Shown: positions 53,537-62,723, numbered from the stretch's first letter. The stretch is DNA of 64,000 bases from Bradyrhizobium erythrophlei (GCF_900142985.1 NZ_LT670849.1:2790001-2854000), one strand, 5' to 3'. Program-made: numbers and translations. The notes: generated by a model not told the origin, from the letters alone.

Positions 53537-54319
53537 TTACTCCGCCGCCTCCATCATCATTTCCGGTACCCGGCTCAGCCAACCATCGAGAAAGTGACTT
53601 AACCAGGCGCGCTCGGAAACGTCGTGGCAGGCACGTCCGGCAAAGTGCTGATGGCGCGGATGGGCGCCGGGCATATCGAGGCGATCGGCGCCACACGCCG
53701 TCCAGCGGCACATCATCGCGTAGGTCACGTCGGGGTGAAATTGCAGGCCGAAGGCATCGCCATATCGAATGGCCTGCATCGGGAAGTCGTCACCTTCCGC
53801 CAGTAACTCGGAGCCTGCGGGAAGCTCAAAGCCTTCGCGGTGCCAGTGATAGACCTGATCAGGCCAGTGCGCGCACAGCTTCCATCCGGCCCGTGTGGGG
53901 CGGATCGGATAATAGCCCATCTCGACGCGGCCGCCTGCGTGAGGCGCCACGCGCGCGCCGAGGTGCTTCGCCAGCATCTGCGCGCCGAGGCAGATGCCGA
54001 GGAACGGCCGCTGTTCCGAGAGCGGCACCGCGATCCAGTCGATCTCGCGGCGAACATAGTCGTCCGGATCGTTGGCGCTCATCGGCCCGCCGAAGATGAC
54101 GGCGCCGGCATGCGCGGCCAGCGTTTGCGGCAGCGCGTCGCCAAAACGCGGGCGGCGGATGTCGAGCGGATAGCCGAGCGCGCGAAGCGCGTTGCCGATG
54201 CGGCCCGGCGTCGAGGTTTCCTGGTGCAAAATAATCAGGACGGGCAGGAGATTAGCCGACGGTCCCGCTATGACCGGCGCGGTTTTGCGCACATGACCGA
54301 GTGTGGCGGAAAGCGACAT
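53537..54319 (-). CDS. Class I glutamine amidotransferase
   Basis: About 260 residues. The triad is Cys in FLGICLGAQMLA, His in LQFHPDVTYAMM, and an acidic residue expected near it. GAVIFGGPMSANDPDD forms the oxyanion strand. It resembles stand-alone GMP-synthase-like GATase proteins that may act as gamma-glutamyl hydrolases or GATases; the substrate is unknown. The start is taken at ATG 54319, with GGAGG 12 nt upstream; GTG 54328 is an alternative. Confidence 0.88.
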   Translation of the reverse strand: MSLSATLGHVRKTAPVIAGPSANLLPVLIILHQETSTPGRIGNALRALGYPLDIRRPRFGDALPQTLAAHAGAVIFGGPMSANDPDDYVRREIDWIAVPLSEQRPFLGICLGAQMLAKHLGARVAPHAGGRVEMGYYPIRPTRAGWKLCAHWPDQVYHWHREGFELPAGSELLAEGDDFPMQAIRYGDAFGLQFHPDVTYAMMCRWTACGADRLDMPGAHPRHQHFAGRACHDVSERAWLSHFLDGWLSRVPEMMMEAAE

Positions 54320-54375
54320 CGCCTTCACGAACCTCCAAGCCCGTGATCGTAGCCAACCGATCGTTAAATTTGGAT

Positions 54376-55155
54376 TTAGCGCTGGCGGGTCTGAAAGCGC
54401 GTGACGGCCGAAATGATAAAGCCGCGCGGGACCAGCCGCAGCATGAACGGCACGATCTTGATGCCGAGACCGGGCAACACCGCGCGCTTGTTCGCCATCA
54501 GGCCGCTATAGGCGTCGGCTGCGACATCCCTTGCGGACACGTTGAGAACGGCGGAATCAAATCCGGGTTTGAAGCCCGCGCGAGTCTGGAACTCCGACGG
54601 CACAGGCCCCGGGCACAGCGCGGTAACCCGGACGCCTTTGGGTCCAAGCTCGCCGCGCAAGGCTTCGGTGAACGACAGCACATAGGCCTTCGAGGCGTAG
54701 TACACCGCCATGCCCGGCCCCGGCAGGAAGCCCGCGATCGACGCGACGTTGAGCAGCCCGCCGCGGTTTCGGATCAGTTGATCGGCAAAGCGCAGCGACA
54801 GATCGGTGAGCGCGCGGACGTTGACGGCGATCATCGCGAGCTGCTCGTTGCGGTCGAGTTCGACGGCGCGGCCGAACAAGCCAAAGCCTGCATTGTTGAC
54901 GACGAATTCGACTTCAACGCCGGCATCGCTCAGCGCCGCGGCGATGGTGTCGCAGGCCGCAGGCTGTTCGAGATCGCAGGGAATGACGATCGGAGCGGGC
55001 AAGCCTTTGCCGGAGAGCTCTGCGGCCAGTGCTTGCAGCCGGTTGGCCCGGCGCGCCACCATCGCCACGCGATGGCCTTTGGAAGCGAAGACACGTACCA
55101 GCTCGGTGCCGATCCCCGCCGAAGCCCCCGTAATCAGCGTCACCCGCTCAGCCAC
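54376..55155 (-). CDS. Short-chain dehydrogenase/reductase
   Basis: A 259-residue classical SDR. The cofactor motif TLITGASAGIGTELVRVF (TGxxxGxG), NNAGFGL, and the catalytic Ser in VASIAGF with YYASKAYVLSF (YxxxK) are present. The C-terminal stretch IKIVPFMLRLVPRGFIISAV is hydrophobic, as in the SDR group related to DltE/YqjQ. The substrate is unknown. It is separated from the amidotransferase by about 57 nt on the same strand. Confidence 0.92.
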   Translation of the reverse strand: MAERVTLITGASAGIGTELVRVFASKGHRVAMVARRANRLQALAAELSGKGLPAPIVIPCDLEQPAACDTIAAALSDAGVEVEFVVNNAGFGLFGRAVELDRNEQLAMIAVNVRALTDLSLRFADQLIRNRGGLLNVASIAGFLPGPGMAVYYASKAYVLSFTEALRGELGPKGVRVTALCPGPVPSEFQTRAGFKPGFDSAVLNVSARDVAADAYSGLMANKRAVLPGLGIKIVPFMLRLVPRGFIISAVTRFQTRQR

Positions 55156-55353
55156 GATCCTAGCCTGTCCATAATACGTTTACGGGATACGCCTTAAGCG
55201 GGATACGGGCGGCCTGCAAGCGTTTCGGAACCCGCTCCAACAAGCGATCGGGGCAGAGGCGTGTGCGGCCAGCGCAGGACGCAGCAGAGGACCGCTACAT
55301 TAAAAATTGTTTAGGTAGCTATGTCGTTAGCATGGGAAGCCGCGCCCAGACTA

Positions 55354-55830
55354 TCAGCCGCCGGAAACCGGCACGGGCTGCCTGGCGGCGACACGATGCT
55401 TGAGATCGATGCGGTCACGGGAGGACACCGCCAACAGATCGGCGGCCCGCCAAACCACATTGTCCTCGAATTCGCTGACCTGACCGTCCGCGTACACCAG
55501 CTCCCACATCATCTCGACGATGCGGAGCCGGCCGGCATCATCGACGGAGCGCATGATGACGCTGGTGAAATGATAGAGGTCGACGGCCTCGCCCTCGACC
55601 AGCGTTGCAGATGCAATCAGCTTGTCGGCAGCGCCCCGATCGAGCCCGAAGCGGCTTTCGATCAGGCTGTGAAGCTTGCGCTTTTCGTTCTCGGATGGGT
55701 CGCCGTCGAGCGAAATGACGTGAACCAGCAGTGCCGTCGCGGCAAGACGATAGCCGGTATCGTCGAGGTCGCGGGGTTCATGGGACGGGGAGATAACGTC
55801 AGCGATGAATTGGCGCAGTCCGTCGAGCAT
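55354..55830 (-). CDS. TerB-family (tellurite resistance protein B-like) protein
   Basis: From ATG 55830 the product is 158 residues, all helical, with LAATALLVHVISLDGDPSENEKRKLHSLIESRFGL and a second copy-like part VEMMWELVYADGQVSEFEDNVVWRAADLL. The D-G-x-x-x-x-x-E pairs are the metal-binding pattern of the TerB fold. A direct role in tellurite resistance is not implied. A longer frame to 55953 is not supported. The ribosome-binding site is weak. Confidence 0.85.
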   Translation of the reverse strand: MLDGLRQFIADVISPSHEPRDLDDTGYRLAATALLVHVISLDGDPSENEKRKLHSLIESRFGLDRGAADKLIASATLVEGEAVDLYHFTSVIMRSVDDAGRLRIVEMMWELVYADGQVSEFEDNVVWRAADLLAVSSRDRIDLKHRVAARQPVPVSGG

Positions 55831-55943
55831 CAGGGGGTCTCTAATTGGCCTCTCTTGAAATCTATATGGCGTGGAACACGAACGCGCGCAATCGGCGCGT
55901 GTTCCGGCGCTAATTACCTTTCGGCAATGTTGCAGTATTCCTT

Positions 55944-56074
55944 TCCTCGTCATGGCCGGGCATAGCCGTTCGAAGAACGGCGTCGCTTCCGCTCGCCTAT
56001 GACCCGGCCATCCACGTGTTATTTCGCGGAAATACAGTTAAAGACGTGGATCACCGCGACAAGCGCGGTGATGA
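55944..56074. repeat. Composite palindromic intergenic repeat
   Basis: TCATGGCCGGGCATAG pairs with CTATGACCCGGCCAT around GTTCGAAGAAC, and a second hairpin CCACGT...ACGTGG with CACCGCG / CGCGGTG follows. It is a dispersed rhizobial repeat type and lies between the TerB and cyclase genes. Confidence 0.7.
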
Positions 56075-56086
56075 CAGTTTCGATAC

Positions 56087-56133
56087 GGAAGCAATCTGGA
56101 TTGCTTCGTCGCTAATGCTCCTCGCAATGACGG
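56087..56133. repeat. Dispersed repeat (GAAGCAATCC type)
   Basis: GGAAGCAATCTGGATTGCTT followed by CGTCGCTAATGCTCCTCGCAATGACG. On the minus strand this reads as the widespread CATTGCGAGGAGC...GCGACGAAGCAATCC repeat. It ends 6 nt before the cyclase stop. Confidence 0.75.
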
Positions 56134-56139
56134 TGGCGT

Positions 56140-57549
56140 CTACGGTATTTCGTAAACCAGGACCTTGTCGGCGATGCCGCGCAGCGCTGCCTGCTTCTGG
56201 ATCGGCGTGATCGCCCGTTCTTGCAGGATCGCCGATACGGCTGGCACCTCGACCACCCCGCCGGTGGCGTGGATCGATCTTGATGTCGCGAGCCCCTGGA
56301 CCCGGGCTGCGATGTTGACGGTCTGGCCGAAATAATCCTGCCGTTCGTTGAGCATCACCGCGAGGCAAGGTCCCTCGTGAATGCCGATCTTGACCACGAG
56401 ATCCTCGGTGCCGCGCTCGACGTTCAGCTCGTCCATCGCCGCGCGCATCTTGAGCCCGGCGGCTATCGCGTGCTCGGGCTTGACGAAGGTTGCCATCACG
56501 GCGTCGCCGATGGTCTTCACCACGGCGCCTTTCTCCGAGGCAATGATCTCGAGCAGCGCGCGGAAATGCGCACGCACCAGATCGAAGGCGGCGAGATCGC
56601 CGACGCGTTCATAGAGCGCGGTCGAGCCCTTCAAATCGGTGAACAGGAAGGTCAACGAGGTGATCTTCAACCGCTGATCGATATGGAGATTGTCGGCCTT
56701 GAATACGTCGCGAAACGTCTGGTTGGACAGCATCCGCTTGGCGGTGAGGAACGGACGGCGCTTGCCGAGCAAGTCATGCAGTTCTTCTGCGGCGATGAAC
56801 ACGGTCGGCAGCGTCCGCACGTCGGCCTGGTTGTCGAGCGCAAGCCGCAAAGGTCCCGGATGCATCACGATCGACCCGGTCGGCGGGTGTGACTTGTTGA
56901 AGACCAGCGACAATTGTTGCCGCTCTTTGGTCGGCTCGCCCTGGACGTCGATGAAATGCGCCGAATGCGTCACGGGTTCGAAGACGATGATGAATTGCGG
57001 CGGCAGTTGCAGCGACATGACGGCGCGCTCGCCGGCCGGTAGCTCCAGCGAATCGACCGTCGCCTTCTCGGTCAACGTCGAGAAAAACTCGGTGTTGAGG
57101 TCGATGCCCGAACTCCAGAACACCTGCTTGTAGTATTCCCACAGCGGCAACGAGTTCGGATCGTGCGCCGCGATGCGCCGGACCTTGGGGCTGACGGTGA
57201 AGGCAACCTCGACCTGCTCGTCGACCGAGGGCTCATAGCCGCAGGCGCAAAGGCCGCAATGATAATCGTCGCCGCGCAGCGATTTCAGCGTGTCGTGGGT
57301 ATCGAGCACGCCGCTGCAGCCGGGGCACAGCACGTTCCAGGTGAGATCGAACAGGCCGAGCCGCGAGGCGTGCAGGAAGCCGGAGATTACCTTTTCTTCG
57401 TCGAAGCCGTTCTGCCTGGAAAAATCCAGGACATTGATGCGGTTGAGTTCATGATCCTCGCCATTCTCGACCAGATGCGCGATTCCCTCTGCGACCGCGG
57501 GATCGGCGATCTTCTTCAACGTTGCAAACTGGGCTTCCAATTCGCTCAT
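56140..57549 (-). CDS. Adenylate/guanylate cyclase with N-terminal DUF5939-type domain
   Basis: A 469-residue class III cyclase. The N-terminal part has a zinc-ribbon-like cysteine set (LCPGCSGVLD and YHCGLCACGYE) and a further region expected to be regulatory. The C-terminal cyclase domain has both metal-binding aspartates (LFTDLKGSTALYERVGD and TIGDAVMATF) and transition-state Asn/Arg in FGQTVNIAARV. Lys in VVKTIGD favours ATP as substrate. No membrane segment is seen, so it is soluble. It is a single gene with repeats at its 3-prime side. Confidence 0.9.
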   Translation of the reverse strand: MSELEAQFATLKKIADPAVAEGIAHLVENGEDHELNRINVLDFSRQNGFDEEKVISGFLHASRLGLFDLTWNVLCPGCSGVLDTHDTLKSLRGDDYHCGLCACGYEPSVDEQVEVAFTVSPKVRRIAAHDPNSLPLWEYYKQVFWSSGIDLNTEFFSTLTEKATVDSLELPAGERAVMSLQLPPQFIIVFEPVTHSAHFIDVQGEPTKERQQLSLVFNKSHPPTGSIVMHPGPLRLALDNQADVRTLPTVFIAAEELHDLLGKRRPFLTAKRMLSNQTFRDVFKADNLHIDQRLKITSLTFLFTDLKGSTALYERVGDLAAFDLVRAHFRALLEIIASEKGAVVKTIGDAVMATFVKPEHAIAAGLKMRAAMDELNVERGTEDLVVKIGIHEGPCLAVMLNERQDYFGQTVNIAARVQGLATSRSIHATGGVVEVPAVSAILQERAITPIQKQAALRGIADKVLVYEIP

Positions 57550-57601
57550 GACGCGGTCCTGCCCAAGCTACGACTGACTTCAGAGGCTAGCGGCTTCAAC
57601 G

Positions 57602-58990
57602 TCAACGCGGCGTGATCTCAAACACCGGAGAACGGTCCGGCTGCGTGGTGACGACGCCAAGCGGCATCACCGGATCTTTTTCCAGAAGCCTGACGCGGAA
57701 CGCCGCAATGATTCGGGCCAGCACCAGCGTCGCTTCGACCAGTGCGAAGTGCGCGCCGATGCACACGCGTGCGCCGACACCGAACGGCAGATAGGCGAAG
57801 CGGTCGGGCGGCGGCGCCGGCGCCAGGAAACGTTCCGGCACAAAGGCGTTCGGATCGCGCCAGAGCTTTTCGTGCCGGTGCAACAGCCATGGCGCGATCA
57901 GGATCACGTCGTGCTTCTTGATCGGAATGTCCGTGATGACGTCGGGTCCGCTCGCCGCACGCGCGATCAGGAACGCAGGCGGATAGAGCCGCATGGTTTC
58001 GTCGACGACGGCGCGGGTGAATTTCAGCCGATCGAGGTCGGCCTCGCCATCGGCGGATACCTGCCGCGCTTCGGCTGCGAGTTGCTCCTGCGCGACCGGG
58101 TCGAGCGCGAGCATATACAGCGCCCAGAACAGCGCCGTCGCGGTGGTTTCGTGGCCGGCGAGAATCATGGTCGCGACCTGATCGCCGAGCTGCGCCTCGC
58201 TGAAGGCTTCGCCGGTTTCGGGATCGCGCGCCGCATTCATCAAATCGAACAGATCGCGCGCCGGGGCGCCTTCCTGCTTGCCGGCGGCGCGGCGTTCCGC
58301 CATCAACATGCCGATGAACTGCGTCCAGCGTTTGCGGAAACGCGCGCGCGCAAAGTCCCGCGGCGCCGGCCAGCCCCGCGGCAGCACCAGGTCGAGGAAA
58401 TGCGGCCGCGCCAGCTTCTCGGCATACTCCATCACGAAGTCGCGCAAGGTCGCGCCGTGGCGTTCCATTCCAAACGAAAACATGGTGCGGCCGGCGATCT
58501 CGAGCGTCATGCGCTGCATGGTCTCGCGCAAATCGACGGGACCGTTGCTGATGCGCTTGAGGTTCTCGACCGTCTCGTCGGTCACCGCGACCATATGCGG
58601 AATGAGGGTACTCACCGCGCGCGGCGTGAAGGCCGGCGCCAGCGTGCGCCGCTGATGTTTCCACGCCCGGCCCTCGGCGATCAGCAGCCCATCGCCGAGC
58701 ATCGGGCGCAGCACACGGAACCCGGCAGGCGTGCGCGAATAATTCTCGTAATTGTCGACCAGCACGTGGCGGATCGCATCCGGCGTATTGAGAATGAAGC
58801 TCGAATTGAACAGGAAGTGGCCGCGGATGATATCTTCCTCGTAGGCCCGCTGGCCCCAGGTTCCGATCGCGCTTTCGCGCATCTTCGCCATTCGCTGGAG
58901 CGCCGTCATGCTCTCCGGCGCGCGCGGCGGGCTCGGGGGAACCAGACGCGGGCGTGCAGCCGGAATATCCCAGGCTTCAGCGATGCTCAC
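57602..58990 (-). CDS. Cytochrome P450
   Basis: A 462-residue P450. The I-helix motif AGHETTATALFWALYM, the ExxR motif ETMRLYPPAF, and the haem loop FGVGARVCIG with Cys410 are present. The proline-rich start (DIPAARPRLVPPSPPRAPES) resembles bacterial CYP102/CYP1xx soluble forms near the CYP4-like clan. The reductase partner is not linked. It is divergent from the MFS exporter gene across about 230 nt, so shared control is possible. Confidence 0.93.
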   Translation of the reverse strand: MSIAEAWDIPAARPRLVPPSPPRAPESMTALQRMAKMRESAIGTWGQRAYEEDIIRGHFLFNSSFILNTPDAIRHVLVDNYENYSRTPAGFRVLRPMLGDGLLIAEGRAWKHQRRTLAPAFTPRAVSTLIPHMVAVTDETVENLKRISNGPVDLRETMQRMTLEIAGRTMFSFGMERHGATLRDFVMEYAEKLARPHFLDLVLPRGWPAPRDFARARFRKRWTQFIGMLMAERRAAGKQEGAPARDLFDLMNAARDPETGEAFSEAQLGDQVATMILAGHETTATALFWALYMLALDPVAQEQLAAEARQVSADGEADLDRLKFTRAVVDETMRLYPPAFLIARAASGPDVITDIPIKKHDVILIAPWLLHRHEKLWRDPNAFVPERFLAPAPPPDRFAYLPFGVGARVCIGAHFALVEATLVLARIIAAFRVRLLEKDPVMPLGVVTTQPDRSPVFEITPR

Positions 58991-59219
58991 AGAGGTCGTC
59001 CTTGCAAACCCTGGGGTGGAGGAACTCCATCCCGCTTTGCATCATATCACCTCCGGAATCCGGGCGCCACGAAGGCGCATCCGCAGGGGATGCTTCCGAT
59101 CAGCGCATTGTGACGGACGCATGATCCTGGCTATTTTGCCGCAGGCGTACCCCGCCACCTTACAGGCGCGGACCGGGTGAGAATCCCACTCGGCGAACCG
59201 GCCTTCAACGAAAGACGCC

Positions 59220-60902
59220 ATGACCGAGCCAGCCCGCAGTATTTTAACCGACGGCATCGCAGCGCCACTGCGGCATGCCGCATTCCGGAGAATCTGGTCG
59301 GCGAGCCTGTTGTCCAACCTTGGCCTTTTGATCCAGGCGGTCGGCGCGGCCTGGGCCATGACCCAGATGACCTCCTCGGCCGACAAGGTCGCGCTGGTGC
59401 AGACCGCGCTGATGCTGCCGGTGATGCTGATTGCCATGCCGGCCGGCGCCATCGCCGATATGTATGACCGCCGCATCGTCTCATTGGTCTCGTTGTTCAT
59501 TGCCCTGACCGGCGCGACCTCGCTGACCGTGCTGGCGTGGCTCGGCATGGTGACGCCTACGACCCTGCTGGTACTTTGCTTTGTCGTCGGCAGCGGCATG
59601 GCGCTGTTCGGCCCGGCCTGGCAATCCTCGGTCAGCGAGCAGGTGCCGACCGACATGCTGCCTTCCGCCGTGGCACTCAACGGCATCAGCTACAATATCG
59701 CGCGCAGCTTCGGGCCCGCCATCGGCGGCATCATCGTCGCCACGCTAGGTGCGGTCGCAGCCTTTGCCGCCAACGCCATTCTCTATCTGCCGCTGGTGGT
59801 GGCGTTGTTCGTGTGGCGCCGCGAGAGCGAACCGTCGCGGCTGCCGCGCGAACGGCTCAACCGCGCCATCGTCTCGGGCGTGCGCTACATCGCCAATTCG
59901 CCTTCGATCAAAATCGTGCTGATGCGCACCCTCGTGACCGGCCTGATCGGCGGTTCGATTTCGGCGCTGATGCCGCTCGTGGTCCGCGATCTCCTGCACG
60001 GCGGCGCGCAGACCTACGGCATCATGCTGGGCGCCTTCGGCATGGGCGCGGTGATCGGCGCGCTCAACATTGGCGAGGTGCGCAAGCGGCTTGGCGGCGA
60101 GGCCGCGATCCGCGCCTGCGCCATCTCGATGGGCGGCTCGATCGCCGCGGTGGCGCTGAGTCACGAGCCGGTCCTCACGGCGGCCGCTCTCGTGGTGGCG
60201 GGCGCGGCCTGGATGCTCGCGGTGGCCCTGTTCAATATCGGCGTGCAACTGTCGGCGCCGCGCTGGGTCGCGGGCCGTTCGCTGGCGATCTTTCAGGCCG
60301 CGATCTCGGGCGGAATTGCGATCGGAAGCTGGGGCTGGGGGCACCTGACCGACGCCGCCGGCGTCGAGGCTGCGCTGCTGGTCTCGGCCGCCTTGATGCT
60401 GTTGTCGCCGCTGCTCGGCTTCTGGCTGCATATGCCGCGGGTCGGCGCGCGCAACGAGGACGCCGAACTGCTGGCCGATCCCGAGGTACAGTTGTCGCTG
60501 ACCGCGCGCAGCGGGCCTTTGGTGGTCGAGATCGAGTATCGCGTCGCGCAGGACAACGCCCGCGCCTTTCACAACGTCATGCAGGAAGTCCAGCTTTCGA
60601 GGCAGCGCAATGGCGCCTATGGCTGGTCGATCGCGCGCGACATCGCCGATCCCGAGCTATGGACCGAACGTTACCATTGTCCGACCTGGCTCGATTACCT
60701 GCGCCAGCGCAACCGCTCGACGCAATCCGAACGCGAACTGCACCAGAGCGCGATGGATTTTCATCTCGGGCCCGATCCGGTCCGCATCCGCCGCATGCTG
60801 GAGCGGCCGTTCGGCTCGGTGCGCTGGAAGGAAGAAAGCCCCGACCGCGCCGCACACGAGGTACTGCCGGTGGCTTCCGCCGCGGCAGGCAGCAGCACCT
60901 AG
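59220..60902 (+). CDS. MFS transporter (MFS_3 type) with C-terminal soluble domain
   Basis: A 560-residue protein. The first 410 residues hold about 12 membrane helices, starting LWSASLLSNLGLLIQAVGAAWAM after a short lead, with MYDRRIVSL as the loop 2-3 basic motif; this matches the EntS-like MFS_3 branch. The last 135 residues form a soluble domain (LTARSGPLVVEIEYRVAQDNARAFHNVMQEVQLSRQRNGAYGWSIARDIADPELWTERYHCPTWLDYLRQRNR) that resembles the ABM/dimeric alpha-beta-barrel fold. The substrate is unknown. It may share an upstream region with the P450. Confidence 0.88.
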   Translation: MTEPARSILTDGIAAPLRHAAFRRIWSASLLSNLGLLIQAVGAAWAMTQMTSSADKVALVQTALMLPVMLIAMPAGAIADMYDRRIVSLVSLFIALTGATSLTVLAWLGMVTPTTLLVLCFVVGSGMALFGPAWQSSVSEQVPTDMLPSAVALNGISYNIARSFGPAIGGIIVATLGAVAAFAANAILYLPLVVALFVWRRESEPSRLPRERLNRAIVSGVRYIANSPSIKIVLMRTLVTGLIGGSISALMPLVVRDLLHGGAQTYGIMLGAFGMGAVIGALNIGEVRKRLGGEAAIRACAISMGGSIAAVALSHEPVLTAAALVVAGAAWMLAVALFNIGVQLSAPRWVAGRSLAIFQAAISGGIAIGSWGWGHLTDAAGVEAALLVSAALMLLSPLLGFWLHMPRVGARNEDAELLADPEVQLSLTARSGPLVVEIEYRVAQDNARAFHNVMQEVQLSRQRNGAYGWSIARDIADPELWTERYHCPTWLDYLRQRNRSTQSERELHQSAMDFHLGPDPVRIRRMLERPFGSVRWKEESPDRAAHEVLPVASAAAGSST

Positions 60903-60918
60903 CTCTACTGCGTCAAAA

Positions 60919-61095
60919 CCCTCATGGTGAGGAGCGCCACGCCCGAGCAGGCCAAGCGAAAGCGAGGCCGTTAGCGAACGGCGGCACAGAATGGCGCGTC
61001 TTCCGGACAATACTTCGTATTGCCGGGAGAACCATGAGGCCCCGGTGTCGGCGTCATCCTTCGAGACGCCGCTTGCGCGGCTCCTCAGGATGAGG
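60919..61095. repeat. Dispersed repeat pair (CCTCATGGTGAGGAG / CCTCAGGATGAGG type)
   Basis: The left unit runs from CCTCATGGTGAGGAGCGCC to GAACCATGAGG (60919-61039). The right unit is CATCCTTCGAGACGCCG...CTCCTCAGGATG (61054-61092). Both are well-known dispersed palindromic repeats of Rhizobiales. They fill the gap between the MFS gene and the next minus-strand gene. Confidence 0.8.
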
Positions 61096-61138
61096 AAAGG
61101 GCCAGCCACGACGCAGAGAGGTTAGATCGATAAGCCCT

Positions 61139-61366
61139 CTACTGCCCGTTTTCGGTCAGGACCTTGTCGCAGGCACGGCTGAGCCGGGCGCGATGCTGCT
61201 TCAGGCAGCCCAGCACGGCCGAATCGCCGTCGTTCATCTGGGCCCGGCAGAAGCGCGAGACATCGCGCGCACAGGCATCATGGCCTTGCTGCGCCGACGC
61301 ATGCGATACCAAAAAAATCTGCGCTGCCAAGAGCGCCAACAAAAACAAAAATGAAATTCTCAACAT
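61139..61366 (-). CDS. Small secreted cysteine-rich-repeat protein
   Basis: From ATG 61366, after GAGGCGGG, 75 residues with signal peptide MLRISFLFLLALLAAQIFLV cleaved near SASAQQ. The mature 45 residues have four cysteines with the spacing HDACARDVSRFCRAQMNDGDSAVLGCLKQHRARLSRACDKVL, matching the Cys-rich GLG1-type repeat. It is probably a periplasmic protein with two disulfides. The function is unknown. It is common in Bradyrhizobium. Confidence 0.8.
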   Translation of the reverse strand: MLRISFLFLLALLAAQIFLVSHASAQQGHDACARDVSRFCRAQMNDGDSAVLGCLKQHRARLSRACDKVLTENGQ

Positions 61367-61474
61367 GTGAACCCGCCTCATCCCTGACGATGCCCGGGAT
61401 GTAAAGTCTGACGAACCCATGATGTCAATGCACCGGGCGCTCGCCGATTGCCCTACCGCTGCCCGCGATGCACG

Positions 61475-61624
61475 TTATTGCATGACGAAGTGAGGCTCGC
61501 TTTTCGGCGCGACGACCACCGGCGCGCCCCTCAGACAAGCCACCTCCTCGCCTGCGATCTCCCAATTTGACGTCGGCTCATCGAGCGCCTGCGACACCCA
61601 GCGACAGCCGGCGTTTGGGGAGCG
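61475..61624 (-). other. Stop-to-stop ORF, possible gene remnant in a 324-nt gap
   Basis: On the minus strand a 49-codon open frame reads ...GCRWVSQALDEPTSNWEIA then GEEVACLRGAPVVVAPKSEP and HFVMQ before TAA. Its composition looks protein-like (two Cys, balanced residues), but there is no ATG; the only start candidate is GTG at about 61597. It could be the C-terminal remnant of a secreted protein, or chance. The rest of 61367-61690 shows only upstream sequence of the deacetylase gene. Confidence 0.2.
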
Positions 61625-61690
61625 TTAACAAATCTTTCTCATAAAGAAGGTCGGGCAAATTTGAGTTGTCGCAGTAACGAAAGAGTAACC

Positions 61691-62713
61691 ATGCGTAACG
61701 CGTTGGGTCTGATGCTGATGAGTGTGGTGGCAGCCACGCTGATTGCTGCCGGTGGCTGGTTCTGGACCTCTTCAAGCCGAAGCGCGGCTGCTCCGCAAAC
61801 CGTCGCCGCTCGAGTTGCCCCGGCGCCGGCCCCCGCTCCCGCCAAGCCCGCCGCAAGCCGCGACCCGATCGAGGTCACCGGCAGCATTCCGGAAAAGCCG
61901 GCCCCCGCCCCGCAGCCGAAACAGCTGGTTTGCGCCAATCCGAACGCGCTCGGCGTCTCCCGTGTGGTTGAGATCGACACCACGGGCGGCCCCGGCTTCG
62001 GCTTCGAGCATTTCAAGCAGATCGATTTCCTGAACGACAAGGAAGTCGTCTTGACGTTCGATGACAGTCCGTGGCCGGTCAATACGCCGGCCGTGCTGAA
62101 GGCGCTTGCCGAAGAATGCACCAAGGCGGTGTTCTTCTCGATCGGCAAACACGCAAGCTTTCACCCCGAGATTCTCAGACAGGTGGCGGCCGCCGGTCAC
62201 ACCGTCGGCACCCATACCTGGTCGCATGCCAACCTGAACTCGAAGAAGCTGAACGAACAGGCCGTCAAGGACGAGATCGAAAAGGGCAACAGCGCCGTCA
62301 AGCTCGCGCTGGGCACAGCGCCAGCACCTTTCTTCCGCTTCCCGGAATTGCAGCATAACCCGGCCGCGATGACCTATCTGGGCACACGCAACATCGCGAT
62401 GTTTTCGACCGATCTCGATTCTTTCGACTTCCGGGCCAAGAGTCCGGAGCAGGTCATCAATACCGTGATGACCAAGCTCGAAAAGCAGGGCAAGGGCATC
62501 ATCCTGATGCACGATTTCCAGAAGCACACGGCGGAAGCGATGCCCGAATTGCTGCGCCGTCTGAAGGCGGGCGGCTACAAGGTCGTGTTCATGAAGCCGA
62601 AGGCGCCGATGCAGACGCTCGCCGAATATGACGAGGCGCTGATCAAGGACATGAAGCTGCCGGCGACCAGCGCGCGGCCCATCGGCAGTGTCGTCCAGAC
62701 GGTGTCGCAGTAG
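61691..62713 (+). CDS. Polysaccharide deacetylase family protein
   Basis: From ATG 61691, after AAAGAG, 340 residues. An N-terminal signal anchor (LGLMLMSVVAATLIAAGGWFW) and an Ala/Pro linker lead to a NodB homology domain: VVLTFDDSPWPVNTPAVLKAL (catalytic and metal Asp), HTVGTHTWSHANLNSKKL (HxxxH metal site), and FRFPELQHNP and IILMHDFQKHTAEAMPELL near the end. It probably N-deacetylates a cell-wall or surface polysaccharide on the periplasmic side. The substrate is unknown. Confidence 0.92.
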   Translation: MRNALGLMLMSVVAATLIAAGGWFWTSSSRSAAAPQTVAARVAPAPAPAPAKPAASRDPIEVTGSIPEKPAPAPQPKQLVCANPNALGVSRVVEIDTTGGPGFGFEHFKQIDFLNDKEVVLTFDDSPWPVNTPAVLKALAEECTKAVFFSIGKHASFHPEILRQVAAAGHTVGTHTWSHANLNSKKLNEQAVKDEIEKGNSAVKLALGTAPAPFFRFPELQHNPAAMTYLGTRNIAMFSTDLDSFDFRAKSPEQVINTVMTKLEKQGKGIILMHDFQKHTAEAMPELLRRLKAGGYKVVFMKPKAPMQTLAEYDEALIKDMKLPATSARPIGSVVQTVSQ

Positions 62714-62723
62714 AGCGAGGTGA

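Noticed and set aside
57749..59113. 454-codon plus-strand frame opposite the P450 gene
   Set aside because: Shadow frame; the P450 with its haem loop is on the minus strand.
59130..59219. Riboswitch-like sequence before the MFS gene
   Set aside because: GGTGAGAATCCCA and a 7-bp hairpin recall part of a cobalamin riboswitch, but there is no B12 box or full core and the gene is not a B12 gene.
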